A stretch of 64,000 nt of DNA from JAWKWH01 sp963669285 (GCA_963669285.2 CAXXSI010000016.1:186001-250000); one strand, 5' to 3'. Counted from the stretch's first letter, positions 26,504 through 35,098 are shown. Notes: a model not told the origin generated them from the sequence alone. Translations and numbers: made by a program.

Positions 26504-26913
26504 TGCTCGTTACTGCAAAGCGTGTGGTCGGAAAGCGATTTGATGACGTTGCAATCGGCAATGCTGCCGCCATTGCAGGCTGAAACAATGCGCTCAAGCT
26601 CGGTTTCAAGACGCTTTAGCCGTTCGATGCGGGTTTTGACCGCACCGAGATGTGCCCTAGCGATGCGGTCGGCGTCCGCGCACGGTTCGTCGGGATGTGC
26701 GTTCAATCTGATGAGGTCGCGGATCGAGCTGATCGACAGACCAAGATCGCGCCCATGTTTGATGAATGCGAGCCTTTCGAGCTCATCGCGCGAATATCTG
26801 CGCTGGTTACCGTCGGTCCGGTCCGAGGCAGACAGAATGCCCATCTGTTCGTAGTAGCGGATGGTCGGCACCTTCACGCCTGTGCGTTTTGACAACTCGC
26901 CGATGGAAAACAT
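26500..26913 (-). CDS. MerR-family transcriptional regulator
   Basis: 137 aa. The N-terminal winged helix MFSIGELSKRTGVKVPTIRYYEQMGIL is typical of MerR, followed by a dimerisation coiled coil and a C-terminal Cys pair (SACNGGSIADCNV) that could bind a metal. AGGA lies 7 nt before the ATG at 26913. It is divergent from the cation-efflux gene and the intergenic region carries a MerR-type stretched promoter, so it probably activates efflux on metal sensing. It is co-transcribed with the SDR and DUF2269 genes. Confidence 0.9.
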   Translation of the reverse strand: MFSIGELSKRTGVKVPTIRYYEQMGILSASDRTDGNQRRYSRDELERLAFIKHGRDLGLSISSIRDLIRLNAHPDEPCADADRIARAHLGAVKTRIERLKRLETELERIVSACNGGSIADCNVIKSLSDHTLCSNEH

Positions 26914-26924
26914 CAAATTTCCTC

Positions 26925-26955
26925 TTGAACCTCTAGTTACTAGAGAGACTAGGTT
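26925..26955 (+). promoter_or_regulatory. MerR-type promoter/operator of the cation-efflux gene
   Basis: TTGAAC (26925-26930) and TAGGTT (26950-26955) are separated by 19 nt, the lengthened spacer diagnostic of MerR-activated promoters. The spacer contains the perfect dyad CTCTAGT-T-ACTAGAG (26931-26945), where a MerR dimer would sit. It drives the gene at 26986, and its position 12 nt from the merR start implies autoregulation too. Confidence 0.85.
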
Positions 26956-26985
26956 GGTCTAAAGCAATTGCAAGAGGTGATTTCC

Positions 26986-27603
26986 ATGAGCGCGTCCTGC
27001 GGACATAGCCATGAGTTTTCGGGAATATCGGCCGACTACAAACGGCGACTTTGGCTCGTTATCGCCATCAATGCGGTCATGTTCGCTGTAGAGATGACTG
27101 CCGGTCAACTGGCGCAATCGCAGGCTCTGCAGGCAGATGCGCTCGATTTCTTCGCCGATGCGGCAACCTACGGAATATCGCTCGCGGTCATCGGTTCTTC
27201 GCTGCGCGTACGGTCAACCGCGGCGATGGCCAAGGGGCTGAGCCTGCTTGCGATGGGTCTGTGGGTGTTTGGCACGACGATATATCGTGTGTTTTATCTC
27301 GGCGTTCCCGAAGCACAGATCATGGGGGCCATCGGCTTTCTGGCCCTGGCGGCCAATGTCGCCAGCGTGCTCATCCTGGTCCGGTACAAGGACGGTGACG
27401 CCAATGTACGATCTGTCTGGCTGTGCTCGCGAAACGATGCGATCGGCAATGTTGCAGTCATGGTCGCCGCCGCAGGTGTCTGGGGCACATCGACCGGCTG
27501 GCCGGATTTGGTCGTGGCAATGGTCATGGCCGGGCTGTTTCTGACCTCTTCGTGGCAGATATTGCGCAAAGCGTGGGCCGAATGGCTTTCAACGGCGGCG
27601 TGA
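26986..27603 (+). CDS. Cation diffusion facilitator-type transporter
   Basis: 205 aa with about six membrane helices. Metal-binding positions typical of cation diffusion facilitators are visible: a His-rich N-terminus (CGHSHEF), ALDFFADAATYGISL in helix 2 and SRNDAIGNVAVM in helix 5. It lacks the cytoplasmic C-terminal domain of full CDFs, as in the short bacterial group. AGAGGTG lies 6 nt before the ATG. Exported metal (zinc, cobalt or other) is not evident. Confidence 0.87.
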   Translation: MSASCGHSHEFSGISADYKRRLWLVIAINAVMFAVEMTAGQLAQSQALQADALDFFADAATYGISLAVIGSSLRVRSTAAMAKGLSLLAMGLWVFGTTIYRVFYLGVPEAQIMGAIGFLALAANVASVLILVRYKDGDANVRSVWLCSRNDAIGNVAVMVAAAGVWGTSTGWPDLVVAMVMAGLFLTSSWQILRKAWAEWLSTAA

Positions 27604-27633
27604 CGTCCATTTTATGGATCGGATTATGACGCT

Positions 27634-28950
27634 TCAGGTATCCTGGTCGCGCTGCGGCCGCGCATTGCGACCGCGACCGAACGTGTAACCGGTTTCTACC
27701 GCCTTGCGTCCGAACTTGTCGCGCACCGCATCCATTGCGCCCTCGGCGATTGCGCGTTTGCGCGCCGGCACATCCACCAGATCGGGCGGATCAGCCCGGT
27801 TGTCATCGCAAAGCTCGGAAACGCCGATACCCAGCAGGCGGAAATTTGTTCCATCGGTTTCCTTGCGCAACAATTCCAGGCCGGTTGAGAATATTCGATC
27901 GGCAAGCCTTGTGGGATCGGCAAGTTGCCGGTTGCGGGTGCGGATTTTGAAGTCCTGGGTTTTCAGCTTGAGAACGATCGTCCGGCCGGCGATGCCTTTT
28001 TTCTTCAGCCGTTCGGAAACCTTCTCCGACAACGACCTGAGTACCGGCACAAGCTCGTCGAGCGTTGCCAGGTCGTTGTTGAATGTTGTCTCCGAAGAAA
28101 CGCTTTTCGCCGCGCCATGGCTGGAGACGGAACGGCGATCTTCGCCGCGCGAAAGATAGTAAAGACGGTCACCCATGGTTCCGTAGGCGCGCATTAGCGC
28201 CGCACGATCCATAGTCTGCAGCTGGCCGATCAGCCGGATGCCATCGCGGGCCAGCGTTTTTTCGAACGCTTTACCCACTCCCCAGATCATGCTGACAGGC
28301 TTGTCGGATAGGAAGGTTTTTGCCTCGGCCTTGCCGATGACCGAAAAACCGCGCGGTTTTTCGAAGTCGGAAGCCACCTTTGCCAGAAACTTGCAATAGG
28401 ACAGCCCGACTGAAACCGAGATACCGATCTCGGCCTCCACCGCGCTGGCGAATTGTGCCAATACACGAGCCGGCGGATTGCCATGCAATCGCTCGGTGCC
28501 GGTCAGATCCAGAAACGCCTCGTCGATGGAAATCGGCTCAACCGCGGGGGTCAGTTGTTTCATCATGTCGCGAACCACGCGACCAACGGCGGAGTATTTC
28601 GCCATGTCGGGTTTGACAACGACCGCTTCGGGGCAGGCTTTGAGCGCCTTGAACATCGGCATCGCCGAATGCACACCGCGGATCCGCGCAATATAGCATG
28701 CCGTTGAAACGACGCCGCGGCGGCCGCCGCCGATAATCACGGGTTTGTCGCGCAGCGCCGGGTTGTCGCGCTTTTCCACTGACGCGTAAAAAGCATCGCA
28801 GTCGATGTGGGCGATGGCCAGATCGTATAGTTCCACGTGATGCACAACCCGCGGACTTCCGCATTTCGAACACCGGTTTACGGCATCGGGCTGCGGACTC
28901 ATGCAGTCCCGGCAAAAACCGTGTTCGGGATTGTTGACAGCGTTAGTCAT
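27634..28950 (-). CDS. dinB: DNA polymerase IV with N-terminal zinc finger
   Basis: 438-aa Y-family translesion polymerase. Catalytic acids are in IAHIDCDAFYASVE and SIDEAFLDLTG; a C-terminal little-finger domain follows. Before the polymerase is a four-Cys zinc finger (Cys13, 16, 27, 30: CRDC ... CSKC) not found in E. coli DinB. Upstream in-frame starts at 28962 and 28998 fall in or beyond the LexA box at 28957-28971, so ATG 28950 is preferred. SOS regulation is expected. Confidence 0.93.
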   Translation of the reverse strand: MTNAVNNPEHGFCRDCMSPQPDAVNRCSKCGSPRVVHHVELYDLAIAHIDCDAFYASVEKRDNPALRDKPVIIGGGRRGVVSTACYIARIRGVHSAMPMFKALKACPEAVVVKPDMAKYSAVGRVVRDMMKQLTPAVEPISIDEAFLDLTGTERLHGNPPARVLAQFASAVEAEIGISVSVGLSYCKFLAKVASDFEKPRGFSVIGKAEAKTFLSDKPVSMIWGVGKAFEKTLARDGIRLIGQLQTMDRAALMRAYGTMGDRLYYLSRGEDRRSVSSHGAAKSVSSETTFNNDLATLDELVPVLRSLSEKVSERLKKKGIAGRTIVLKLKTQDFKIRTRNRQLADPTRLADRIFSTGLELLRKETDGTNFRLLGIGVSELCDDNRADPPDLVDVPARKRAIAEGAMDAVRDKFGRKAVETGYTFGRGRNARPQRDQDT

Positions 28951-28956
28951 GGGTGC

Positions 28957-28971
28957 GAACATAGCAAGAAC
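28957..28971. promoter_or_regulatory. LexA (SOS) box of dinB
   Basis: GAAC-ATAGCAA-GAAC on the plus strand equals GTTC-N7-GTTC on the coding strand of dinB, 6 nt before its start codon. This is the standard alphaproteobacterial LexA operator in the expected place for a DinB gene. Confidence 0.88.
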
Positions 28972-29029
28972 ATTTTTACTTAACCCGGTTCTGCACACCG
29001 GACAAGACCTGACATCACGGAACTATCGC

Positions 29030-29599
29030 ATGGCAATCGAAATCGTGCCACTGACACCTGAACGCTGGGGTGCGTTTGCGCAGTTGTTCGGGCCGCAGGG
29101 AGCCTGCTACGGCTGCTGGTGCACCTATTTCCGGTTGGCTCCGAAAGTCCGGCGGAACAATGACCGTGAAGCCAACAAATCGCATATGAAGCGCCGTGTG
29201 ATGGCCGGTCCGCCACCAGGGGTAATGGCGATGGACAACGGGATTGCGGTCGGTTGGCTGCAAATCGGTCCGCGAGCCGATGTGCCACAATGGAATTCGT
29301 CAAGGCGCGTCTCGGCACCAGTAGAGGACGCGGCGGCGAACGATCCGCAAGTCTGGGCGATGTCTTGCTTCTTCGTGGCCAAGCAGGCGCGCAAACGCGG
29401 AATGATGCGGCGACTGATCGATGGCGGGCTGGAATTTGCCCGTCAGAATGGTGCCCGGTTGGTCGAAGCATGCCCTATGGACAGCTCGAAAAGCCCGCTC
29501 AGCCTGTTCGTTGGATCAACTCACGTGTTTTGCGATGCCGGATTCGAAGAAATTGCTTTAAGAAAAGATGGCAGACCGCTGATGCGGTATATTATTTAG
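29030..29599 (+). CDS. GNAT-family N-acetyltransferase
   Basis: 189 aa. An unusual Cys-rich start (GPQGACYGCWCTYF) leads to a GNAT core: VGWLQIGPR, then WAMSCFFVAKQARKRGMMRRLIDGGLEFA, where the RGMMRRL loop corresponds to the acetyl-CoA-binding motif A. The CYGCWC start is shared by a conserved family of acetyltransferases of unknown substrate. It is divergent from dinB across the LexA box. The frame is open further upstream, but 29030 gives the family start. Confidence 0.82.
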   Translation: MAIEIVPLTPERWGAFAQLFGPQGACYGCWCTYFRLAPKVRRNNDREANKSHMKRRVMAGPPPGVMAMDNGIAVGWLQIGPRADVPQWNSSRRVSAPVEDAAANDPQVWAMSCFFVAKQARKRGMMRRLIDGGLEFARQNGARLVEACPMDSSKSPLSLFVGSTHVFCDAGFEEIALRKDGRPLMRYII

Positions 29600-29603
29600 C
29601 AGA

Positions 29604-30257
29604 TTAAAATTCGAATTTCCGTCGAATTTTTTGCTCTGCATCCCGCCATGAATCAGCGATTTCGATGGTATCATCCAATGGCGGAAGCAACGCCCGCATG
29701 CCTTCATGGGCCATAAGGTGGATCAAACCGGCGTCGGGCAGGCTTTTTTGCACGGAAGTCAGATTGTGCGGAATGTCGTCGACGAAGGCCACAGGTCGGT
29801 CTGTTTCACCCCGCAATTGCGCGATTGCCGGACCCTTCGCGGCTTCAGTGGTCAGCAGGGGGTAGGCAAATCCCACGCGATCAAGCAGGCGGCGCCGGGC
29901 GTCGCGATAGCGGTGCGGCATGGCGGTCAGCATGACGACCTCGGTATCGTCGGCCAGGCCTGCGATGGTATCGACCGCATATTGGACAGGGAATTGCCAG
30001 TTTTCCTGCTCACCAAAAAAGCTGTCCAACAGACCGCTGACCGCATCGCGCCCGGTCACTTCCCCGCTATCCTGATTGACGACATTTCCGTGTAACCGAA
30101 AAGAATCGGTCTTCAGATCGAAGCCGCGATGGTTGAGGAATGCGATAAACGGGCGCACGAACTCCAGCACGACCTCGTCGACGTCGAGCACAAGCAAGGG
30201 CCTGGAATCCTTGGATAATTCGGTGATTTGACGGGCTGTCTCCGGATCGATGGTCAT
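29604..30257 (-). CDS. HAD-like hydrolase
   Basis: 217 aa. The N-terminal LLVLDVDEVVLEFV carries the DxD nucleophile motif of HAD hydrolases; VVMLTAMPHRYRDAR is motif II and VAFVDDIPHNL motif IV. No close functional class is evident. It overlaps the upstream DUF3572 gene by 4 nt, indicating coupled translation. Confidence 0.8.
   Translation of the reverse strand: MTIDPETARQITELSKDSRPLLVLDVDEVVLEFVRPFIAFLNHRGFDLKTDSFRLHGNVVNQDSGEVTGRDAVSGLLDSFFGEQENWQFPVQYAVDTIAGLADDTEVVMLTAMPHRYRDARRRLLDRVGFAYPLLTTEAAKGPAIAQLRGETDRPVAFVDDIPHNLTSVQKSLPDAGLIHLMAHEGMRALLPPLDDTIEIADSWRDAEQKIRRKFEF
29606..29632. terminator. Candidate bidirectional terminator between convergent genes
   Basis: AAAATTCG (29606-29613) pairs with CGAATTTT (29623-29630), loop 9 nt, followed by T on the plus strand and preceded by A (T on the minus strand). 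It lies between a GNAT and a HAD gene that converge and overlaps the last codons of the HAD gene. The stem is AT-rich and weak. Confidence 0.45.
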
Positions 30258-30547
30258 GGGCTTACCATATTCGATTGGCTGCCCAGCGGCAGCGCACGCA
30301 ACGCGGCAGAAATGCTGTGCGGATCGGCTCCGGTCTCATCACAAAACTGCACCAACGTCGGTTCGTGAGCGGCAATGAACTGCAATACGCCGGCCAGAAA
30401 ACCCGGCTCAGCGGCGGATTCACGAATGGCGGTTGCTTCAATGCCGGTCAGTTGCAGAAATCGCGGTAACAAAACTTCGTCACCAGCGACAAACGCCAGG
30501 GCTGTGATCGCCAGTGCTTCGGCTGCTTCCTTGCTCATTTCCGCCAT
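30254..30547 (-). CDS. DUF3572 protein
   Basis: 97 aa. The conserved core ALAFVAGDEVLLPRFLQLTG, AAEPGFLAGVLQFIAAHEPTL and FCDETGADP identifies DUF3572, a small alphaproteobacterial family of unknown function. The frame is open upstream to 30655, but the extra Cys-rich residues are not part of the family, so ATG 30547 is used. It is divergent from divK and overlaps the downstream HAD gene by 4 nt. Confidence 0.85.
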   Translation of the reverse strand: MAEMSKEAAEALAITALAFVAGDEVLLPRFLQLTGIEATAIRESAAEPGFLAGVLQFIAAHEPTLVQFCDETGADPHSISAALRALPLGSQSNMVSP

Positions 30548-30745
30548 GTCACCATCCGCCGGATTCGTTGCTGCGAGATCGATACAGCGTGCGCGCAGTC
30601 CCCCGCAAGGGCATGGACCGCTTCGCCCGGCCAAAATTTGCGTTTCGTCAATCATATTGGGCTACCGTTGATCCGGTATCGCCCGCGTCCATCGTCGCCG
30701 GGCGAGATTATTTAACCGGGACACCAGTTTACGGGACAAAGGTCG

Positions 30746-31117
30746 ATGCCCAAAAAGGTGATGATCGTCGAAGACAACGAGCTCAACATGAAGCTCTTTC
30801 GCGACCTCATTGAGGCGAGCGGATACGAAACCGTGCGCACGCGAAACGGGCTGGAAGCACTCGACCTGGCCCGCGAGCACAAACCTGATCTGATCTTGAT
30901 GGATATCCAACTGCCCGAAGTGTCCGGGCTGGATGTCACTCGCTGGCTCAAGGAAGATGACGAGCTCCATCCGATCCCGGTCATCGCGGTGACCGCATTC
31001 GCGATGAAGGGTGACGAGGAGCGCATTCGCCAGGGCGGATGCGAGGCCTATATCTCAAAACCGATATCCGTTCCGCATTTCATTGAAACCATTAAGTCGT
31101 ATCTGGGGGATGCCTGA
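30746..31117 (+). CDS. divK: Single-domain response regulator DivK
   Basis: 123-aa receiver domain without output domain. Phosphoacceptor Asp53 lies in LILMDIQLP; acidic pocket Glu9/Asp10 in IVEDNELNM; Lys in YISKPIS. DivK couples the PleC/DivJ kinases to CckA/CtrA control of the alphaproteobacterial cell cycle. Its place directly before pleD is conserved in the group. Confidence 0.95.
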   Translation: MPKKVMIVEDNELNMKLFRDLIEASGYETVRTRNGLEALDLAREHKPDLILMDIQLPEVSGLDVTRWLKEDDELHPIPVIAVTAFAMKGDEERIRQGGCEAYISKPISVPHFIETIKSYLGDA

Positions 31118-31152
31118 CCGCATCGGATTGCTGCAGTGGAGAGTATTTTGCC

Positions 31153-32520
31153 ATGACCGCGCGTATATTGGTGGTTGACGACATTCCCGCAAATCTGCGG
31201 CTTCTCGAGGAGCGATTGCTGGCCGAGTATTTCGATGTCGTGACCGCGCTGAGCGGACAGGAAGCGCTTGAAATCTGTGCCAACGGCCAGATAGACGTGA
31301 TTCTGCTCGATATCATGATGCCCGGGCTGGACGGTTTCGAGGTTTGCCGGCGTCTGAAGCGCGATGCCGCGACCGCGCATATCCCGGTGGTTATGGTGAC
31401 CGCGCTGGATCAGGTTGAAGACCGTGTCCGCGGACTTGAAGCAGGCGCCGATGATTTTCTGTCAAAACCGGTCAATGACCTGCAGTTGATGACCAGGGTC
31501 AAAAGCCTGGTTCGGCTCAAAATGCTGACCGATGAATTGCGCTTGCGTGCGGCGACGACAACGGCGATCGGACTTGAAAACCTGCTTGAGCAAGCCGATG
31601 CAGGCAGTCGCCCGAAACCGAAACTGCTGCTGGTCGACGGTCGCAAGTCATCCTACGAAAGACTGGTGAGGATGCTGCGACCCGTCGCTGACATCGAGTT
31701 GGAGACAAATCCGCATCAGGGCCTGTTTCGTGCAGCCGAAGGAGCGCACGAGTGCATCATCGTATCAACGGCGTTTTCCGACTTCGATCCATTGAGGCTT
31801 TGTTCGCAGCTGCGCTCGTTGGACCGCACGCGCTCGATCCCGATCATGCTGATCGCCGAGCAAGCTGAAGACGACGTCATCACCCGGGGTTTGGAACTGG
31901 GCATCAACGATTACATCGTGCGGCCCGTCGACCGGCAGGAACTGATTGCCCGCGTCAGAACCCAGATACGGCGCAAGCGCTACAATGACGAATTGCGTGC
32001 CAATGTAACGCAATCAATCGAACTGGCAGTGACCGACAGCTTGACCGGTCTTCACAATCGCCGTTATCTCGACAATCATCTTCAGGCGCTGTTTGAACGT
32101 GCTCTGGGTCGCGCCCGACCGCTGTCCATTATGATTGCCGATCTCGACCGCTTTAAAACCATCAACGATTCAAATGGGCACGATGCCGGCGATCAGGTGC
32201 TCAAGGAATTTGCCAACCGGCTGCGCAAGAGCGTGCGCGGCATGGATCTGGCTTGCCGCTTCGGCGGGGAAGAATTCGTTGTCGTCATGCCCGACACCGA
32301 TCCCGAGGTTGCGCACATTGTTGCCGAGCGGGTCAGGGCGGAAACGGCAGGCGCGCCTTTCCAGGTTGGCGACCGAAGTATTGAAGTGACGGTCAGCGTC
32401 GGTTTGTCGTCTCTGCAAGGGCGCTCAGATACGGTGGCGGCGTTGATGAAGCGCGCCGATGTCGCGCTCTATGAAGCCAAGAACGGCGGCCGCAACCGGG
32501 TTGTCGCCAAAGCCGCATGA
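31153..32520 (+). CDS. pleD: Diguanylate cyclase response regulator PleD
   Basis: 455 aa: receiver 1 (1-120, phosphoacceptor Asp53), a second receiver-like adaptor (about 155-270) whose phosphoacceptor site is degenerate, and a GGDEF domain (about 290-455) with GGEEF at 371-375. An RxxD inhibitory site (RGMD, 362-365) lies five residues before it, so product inhibition by c-di-GMP is expected. PleD makes c-di-GMP during polar development. It follows divK by 35 nt, likely one operon. Confidence 0.95.
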   Translation: MTARILVVDDIPANLRLLEERLLAEYFDVVTALSGQEALEICANGQIDVILLDIMMPGLDGFEVCRRLKRDAATAHIPVVMVTALDQVEDRVRGLEAGADDFLSKPVNDLQLMTRVKSLVRLKMLTDELRLRAATTTAIGLENLLEQADAGSRPKPKLLLVDGRKSSYERLVRMLRPVADIELETNPHQGLFRAAEGAHECIIVSTAFSDFDPLRLCSQLRSLDRTRSIPIMLIAEQAEDDVITRGLELGINDYIVRPVDRQELIARVRTQIRRKRYNDELRANVTQSIELAVTDSLTGLHNRRYLDNHLQALFERALGRARPLSIMIADLDRFKTINDSNGHDAGDQVLKEFANRLRKSVRGMDLACRFGGEEFVVVMPDTDPEVAHIVAERVRAETAGAPFQVGDRSIEVTVSVGLSSLQGRSDTVAALMKRADVALYEAKNGGRNRVVAKAA

Positions 32521-32888
32521 CGGCTACGCATCTTAGCGATCTATAAAATTTGCATAAAAATCAATGCTTAACTCTATCAAGAGTTTGTCACAATCGTTGG
32601 TTAAGAAAGTGTTGATTTCTGCCGTGCGTTACGCAAATGTTCGCTCGGACGCTATGGGTGGGGCCAATGACGAGGCAAGTGTGGCCCACCTGACGAATAC
32701 CCCATGATGCTCAGGTCCGCCGCATCTCCTGGGTCCGTGGGGTTGGCCGGCCGGCACTGGCACATAGTGGCCTCCTCGTACCGCTGCCAGACCGCCGACC
32801 GGCCCCCATCATTTCCCCAACTCTGCGCGCAAACAAAAACGCCGCTTTGAGGAAAGCGGCGTTTGCGACTTTTCGCTTTGGCGCGAAA
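32521..32888. other. Intergenic region with three hairpins; ncRNA or small-ORF leader candidate
   Basis: No recognised gene. From 32657 to 32804 the DNA folds into three strong hairpins: GGTGGGGCCA/TGGCCCACC (32657-32690), CCCCA/TGGGG (32700-32742) and a 16-bp bulged stem (32745-32804). The third has a 22-nt loop holding CCTCCTC on the plus strand, an anti-ribosome-binding-site motif seen in rhizobial sRNA loops. On the minus strand the same loop reads GAGGAGG, 5 nt before an ATG opening a 37-codon frame (32765-32652). Either reading could be real. The rest of the gap, apart from the rpmG terminator, is AT-rich and shows nothing definite. Confidence 0.4.
32835..32864 (-). terminator. Rho-independent terminator of rpmG
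   Basis: AAACGCCGCTTT (32837-32848), loop GAGG, AAAGCGGCGTTT (32853-32864), a perfect 12-bp stem. On the minus strand it is followed by a T-rich run (TTTTTGTTT). It lies 24 nt after the rpmG stop codon. Confidence 0.9.
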
Positions 32889-33056
32889 CTATTTGATTTT
32901 GGCTTCCTTGAACTCGACATGCTTGCGCGCAACCGGGTCGTATTTGCGCTTGGTCATTTTCTCGGTCATCGTGCGGCTGTTCTTCTTGGTCACATAGAAG
33001 AACCCTGTGTCAGCCGTCGAATTCAGCCTGATCTTGATGGTCGTAGCCTTGGCCAT
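32889..33056 (-). CDS. rpmG: 50S ribosomal protein L33
   Basis: 55 aa, MAKATTIKIRLNSTADTGFF onward with KYDPVARKHVEFKEAKIK at the end, the L33 pattern without the Cys zinc site (the C-minus type common in proteobacteria). It is a monocistronic gene with its own terminator. The frame is open upstream, but the L33 start at ATG 33056 is unambiguous. Confidence 0.96.
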   Translation of the reverse strand: MAKATTIKIRLNSTADTGFFYVTKKNSRTMTEKMTKRKYDPVARKHVEFKEAKIK

Positions 33057-33156
33057 TTGTTTTGTCCGTCTTGTCGGTAATCGAAGCCGCGGTCCAGGGG
33101 CTAGGCGCCCGATTGCGGCAATGTCGGGCGGACACATAAAGAACGCATGCGCTTTG

Positions 33157-34311
33157 TCAAGTCCGAGTTCCCAACCTGGTGCTGGCAAAGAGCATGTAGG
33201 CAAGGAAAAATGCGGCCAGTGACCAGGCAAAACCGGACGGCCCGACCACATCCATTCCGGCGCCGATTATTTGTGGGCCCGCAAGCATGCCGAGCGAATA
33301 ACAGAATACAAACGCCGCATTGGCCGCGGCCAGATCCTGACCGGAGAGCTTGGCGCCCAAATGGGTCAGCCCGACAACGTAGAGACCGCCGGTCGCCCCG
33401 CCCCAGAAAAACATCAGCAGGGCGGTCAGCATCCAGTCATTGCCCAACATCGGAAGCACCAAAATACCTGAAAATCCAATCGCCGCCAGGATGAACAACA
33501 GCCATCTGCGGTCACGGACACGGTCGCTCAGCATGCCGAGCGGTAATTGCATTACGAAGTTGCCGATACCGATCATGCTGATCAGCAGCGCGGTCTCCGC
33601 TTCCGAATATCCGATGCGCAATCCGTAGACTGGAAACAAGGCAAAGCCACCGGTTTCGACCGCGCCGAACAGCAAGACCGCGGCTGTGGCGCTCGGAACC
33701 AGAAGGGAATAGCGAATGATGCCGCCGTGTTTTCTGTCTCCGCTGATGTACGGGCTGTCGCCGATTGCGAACATCACCGGAACGATAGCGGCAGCAATCA
33801 GCAAGGATCCGGTCGCAAATGGTGCAATACCGGTACTACCGAGGATCGCAAACAGCCACGGACCGATCGCAAATCCGCCGGACAGCACGGTTGCGTATAT
33901 GCCCAGAACCAAGCCGCGCCGCTCGGCCGGAGCGGAATCGCTGATCCAGAATTCCGACAGAATGAATATGACCGTTAATGCGCCGTGGAAAACAAAGCGC
34001 AGCGGAAACCACATCCAGATTGCCGGCGCGAGAAAAAAACCGCTGAGCGAAACTGCCGCAGCGGCGATCGACAGAAGAAGTACGGGCACGACACCAAAGC
34101 GGACCGCCAGCGGCGTTGCCAGCGGTGCAAGCGCAATCGAGGCGACGCCGGCAACGGCCGAATTCAGTCCATTCAAGGTTGCGGAATAGCCGCGGGCTTC
34201 CAGAATGGTCGACAGCAGGGGGATGGCCAGCCCGATACCGATGCCAACGGCGGTGACGGATGCGGTGGCGGCGACCATGCCACGCCATCGTATTTGCGCG
34301 GCCGTGCTCAT
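33157..34311 (-). CDS. Major facilitator superfamily transporter (YcaD/UMF1-like)
   Basis: 384 aa with twelve predicted membrane helices. MFS loop motif GMLSDRVRDRRWLL lies between helices in the second half and APLATPLAVRFG in the first. Substrate cannot be read. ATG 34311 is five nt past the NUDIX stop with AGAGGGA immediately before it, pointing to coupled translation; the longer frame to 34482 adds a hydrophilic stretch inside the NUDIX gene and is rejected. Confidence 0.87.
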   Translation of the reverse strand: MSTAAQIRWRGMVAATASVTAVGIGIGLAIPLLSTILEARGYSATLNGLNSAVAGVASIALAPLATPLAVRFGVVPVLLLSIAAAAVSLSGFFLAPAIWMWFPLRFVFHGALTVIFILSEFWISDSAPAERRGLVLGIYATVLSGGFAIGPWLFAILGSTGIAPFATGSLLIAAAIVPVMFAIGDSPYISGDRKHGGIIRYSLLVPSATAAVLLFGAVETGGFALFPVYGLRIGYSEAETALLISMIGIGNFVMQLPLGMLSDRVRDRRWLLFILAAIGFSGILVLPMLGNDWMLTALLMFFWGGATGGLYVVGLTHLGAKLSGQDLAAANAAFVFCYSLGMLAGPQIIGAGMDVVGPSGFAWSLAAFFLAYMLFASTRLGTRT

Positions 34312-34316
34312 TCCCT

Positions 34317-35090
34317 CTAGATGATGTCGCGCCTGAAGCGGTTGTGGCGCATGTGATAGAACGGCACATCGCCGCCGGGCGACAGTTCGGGATCCTTGGC
34401 AAGGCGCCGGTTGAGCTCGTCGAGCACCGTCTTGGTGATCACCGGGACATCGGCCTGCATGGCTTCGGTCAATGGCAGCCACATCAGTTCTTCCAGCTCG
34501 TTTGTCGGACCTCCATCATCGAGGCTCTTGGCAACGCTATCGGTAAAGACCGCCAGAAAGCGCGTATCGAAGCGGCGCACGCGCCCCGGCGGCGTGATGG
34601 CGCGGGCGACAAATCTCAAGCCTGAAAGGGCAGGAGCGACGTGGTGTTCGACAAATCCCTGCCAATCGTCGTGCCGGGTTGAAAACTCGCTGTTCCGGCC
34701 GATCAGGAATCCAGCTTCCTCATAGGTTTCGCGAATGGCGCTCAGCGCAATCGCACGGGCACGCGTACGCGAGGCTTTTTTACCAGGGCCTGCCGTCAGT
34801 TTCGCCAACTCCTGCTCATCGAGTTCATCAGGTGTCTTGATCCGGCCGTCCGCCGGATCCGTGCGGCCACCCGGGAAGACAAATTTGCCCGGCATGAAGG
34901 CGTGGTTTCGATGCCGCCTGCCGATCAGCACATGCGGAATCGCGTCACGCCGGTCGAGCAGGATCAGCGTGGCGGCATCGCGCGGCCTCAGCGGGCCGGG
35001 GCCGATGGCAAAATCCTTCGATTCTGCGGTATCAATCTGCTTGCGGGTCAGGCCGCGCATGGCCGAGCCGACCGGTTCTTCCGACGACAT
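34317..35090 (-). CDS. NUDIX hydrolase
   Basis: 257 aa. The NUDIX box is recognisable as GG(x)n then AIRETYEEAGFLIG, with FVFPGGRTDPADG upstream. The size and the C-terminal extension resemble the NUDT19-like group that hydrolyses CoA derivatives or nucleotide diphosphate conjugates. The ATG at 35090 is preferred; a TTG at 35102 is possible. It lies in a minus-strand run with the DUF983, rnr and topA genes. Confidence 0.85.
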   Translation of the reverse strand: MSSEEPVGSAMRGLTRKQIDTAESKDFAIGPGPLRPRDAATLILLDRRDAIPHVLIGRRHRNHAFMPGKFVFPGGRTDPADGRIKTPDELDEQELAKLTAGPGKKASRTRARAIALSAIRETYEEAGFLIGRNSEFSTRHDDWQGFVEHHVAPALSGLRFVARAITPPGRVRRFDTRFLAVFTDSVAKSLDDGGPTNELEELMWLPLTEAMQADVPVITKTVLDELNRRLAKDPELSPGGDVPFYHMRHNRFRRDII

Positions 35091-35098
35091 TTGACTGT

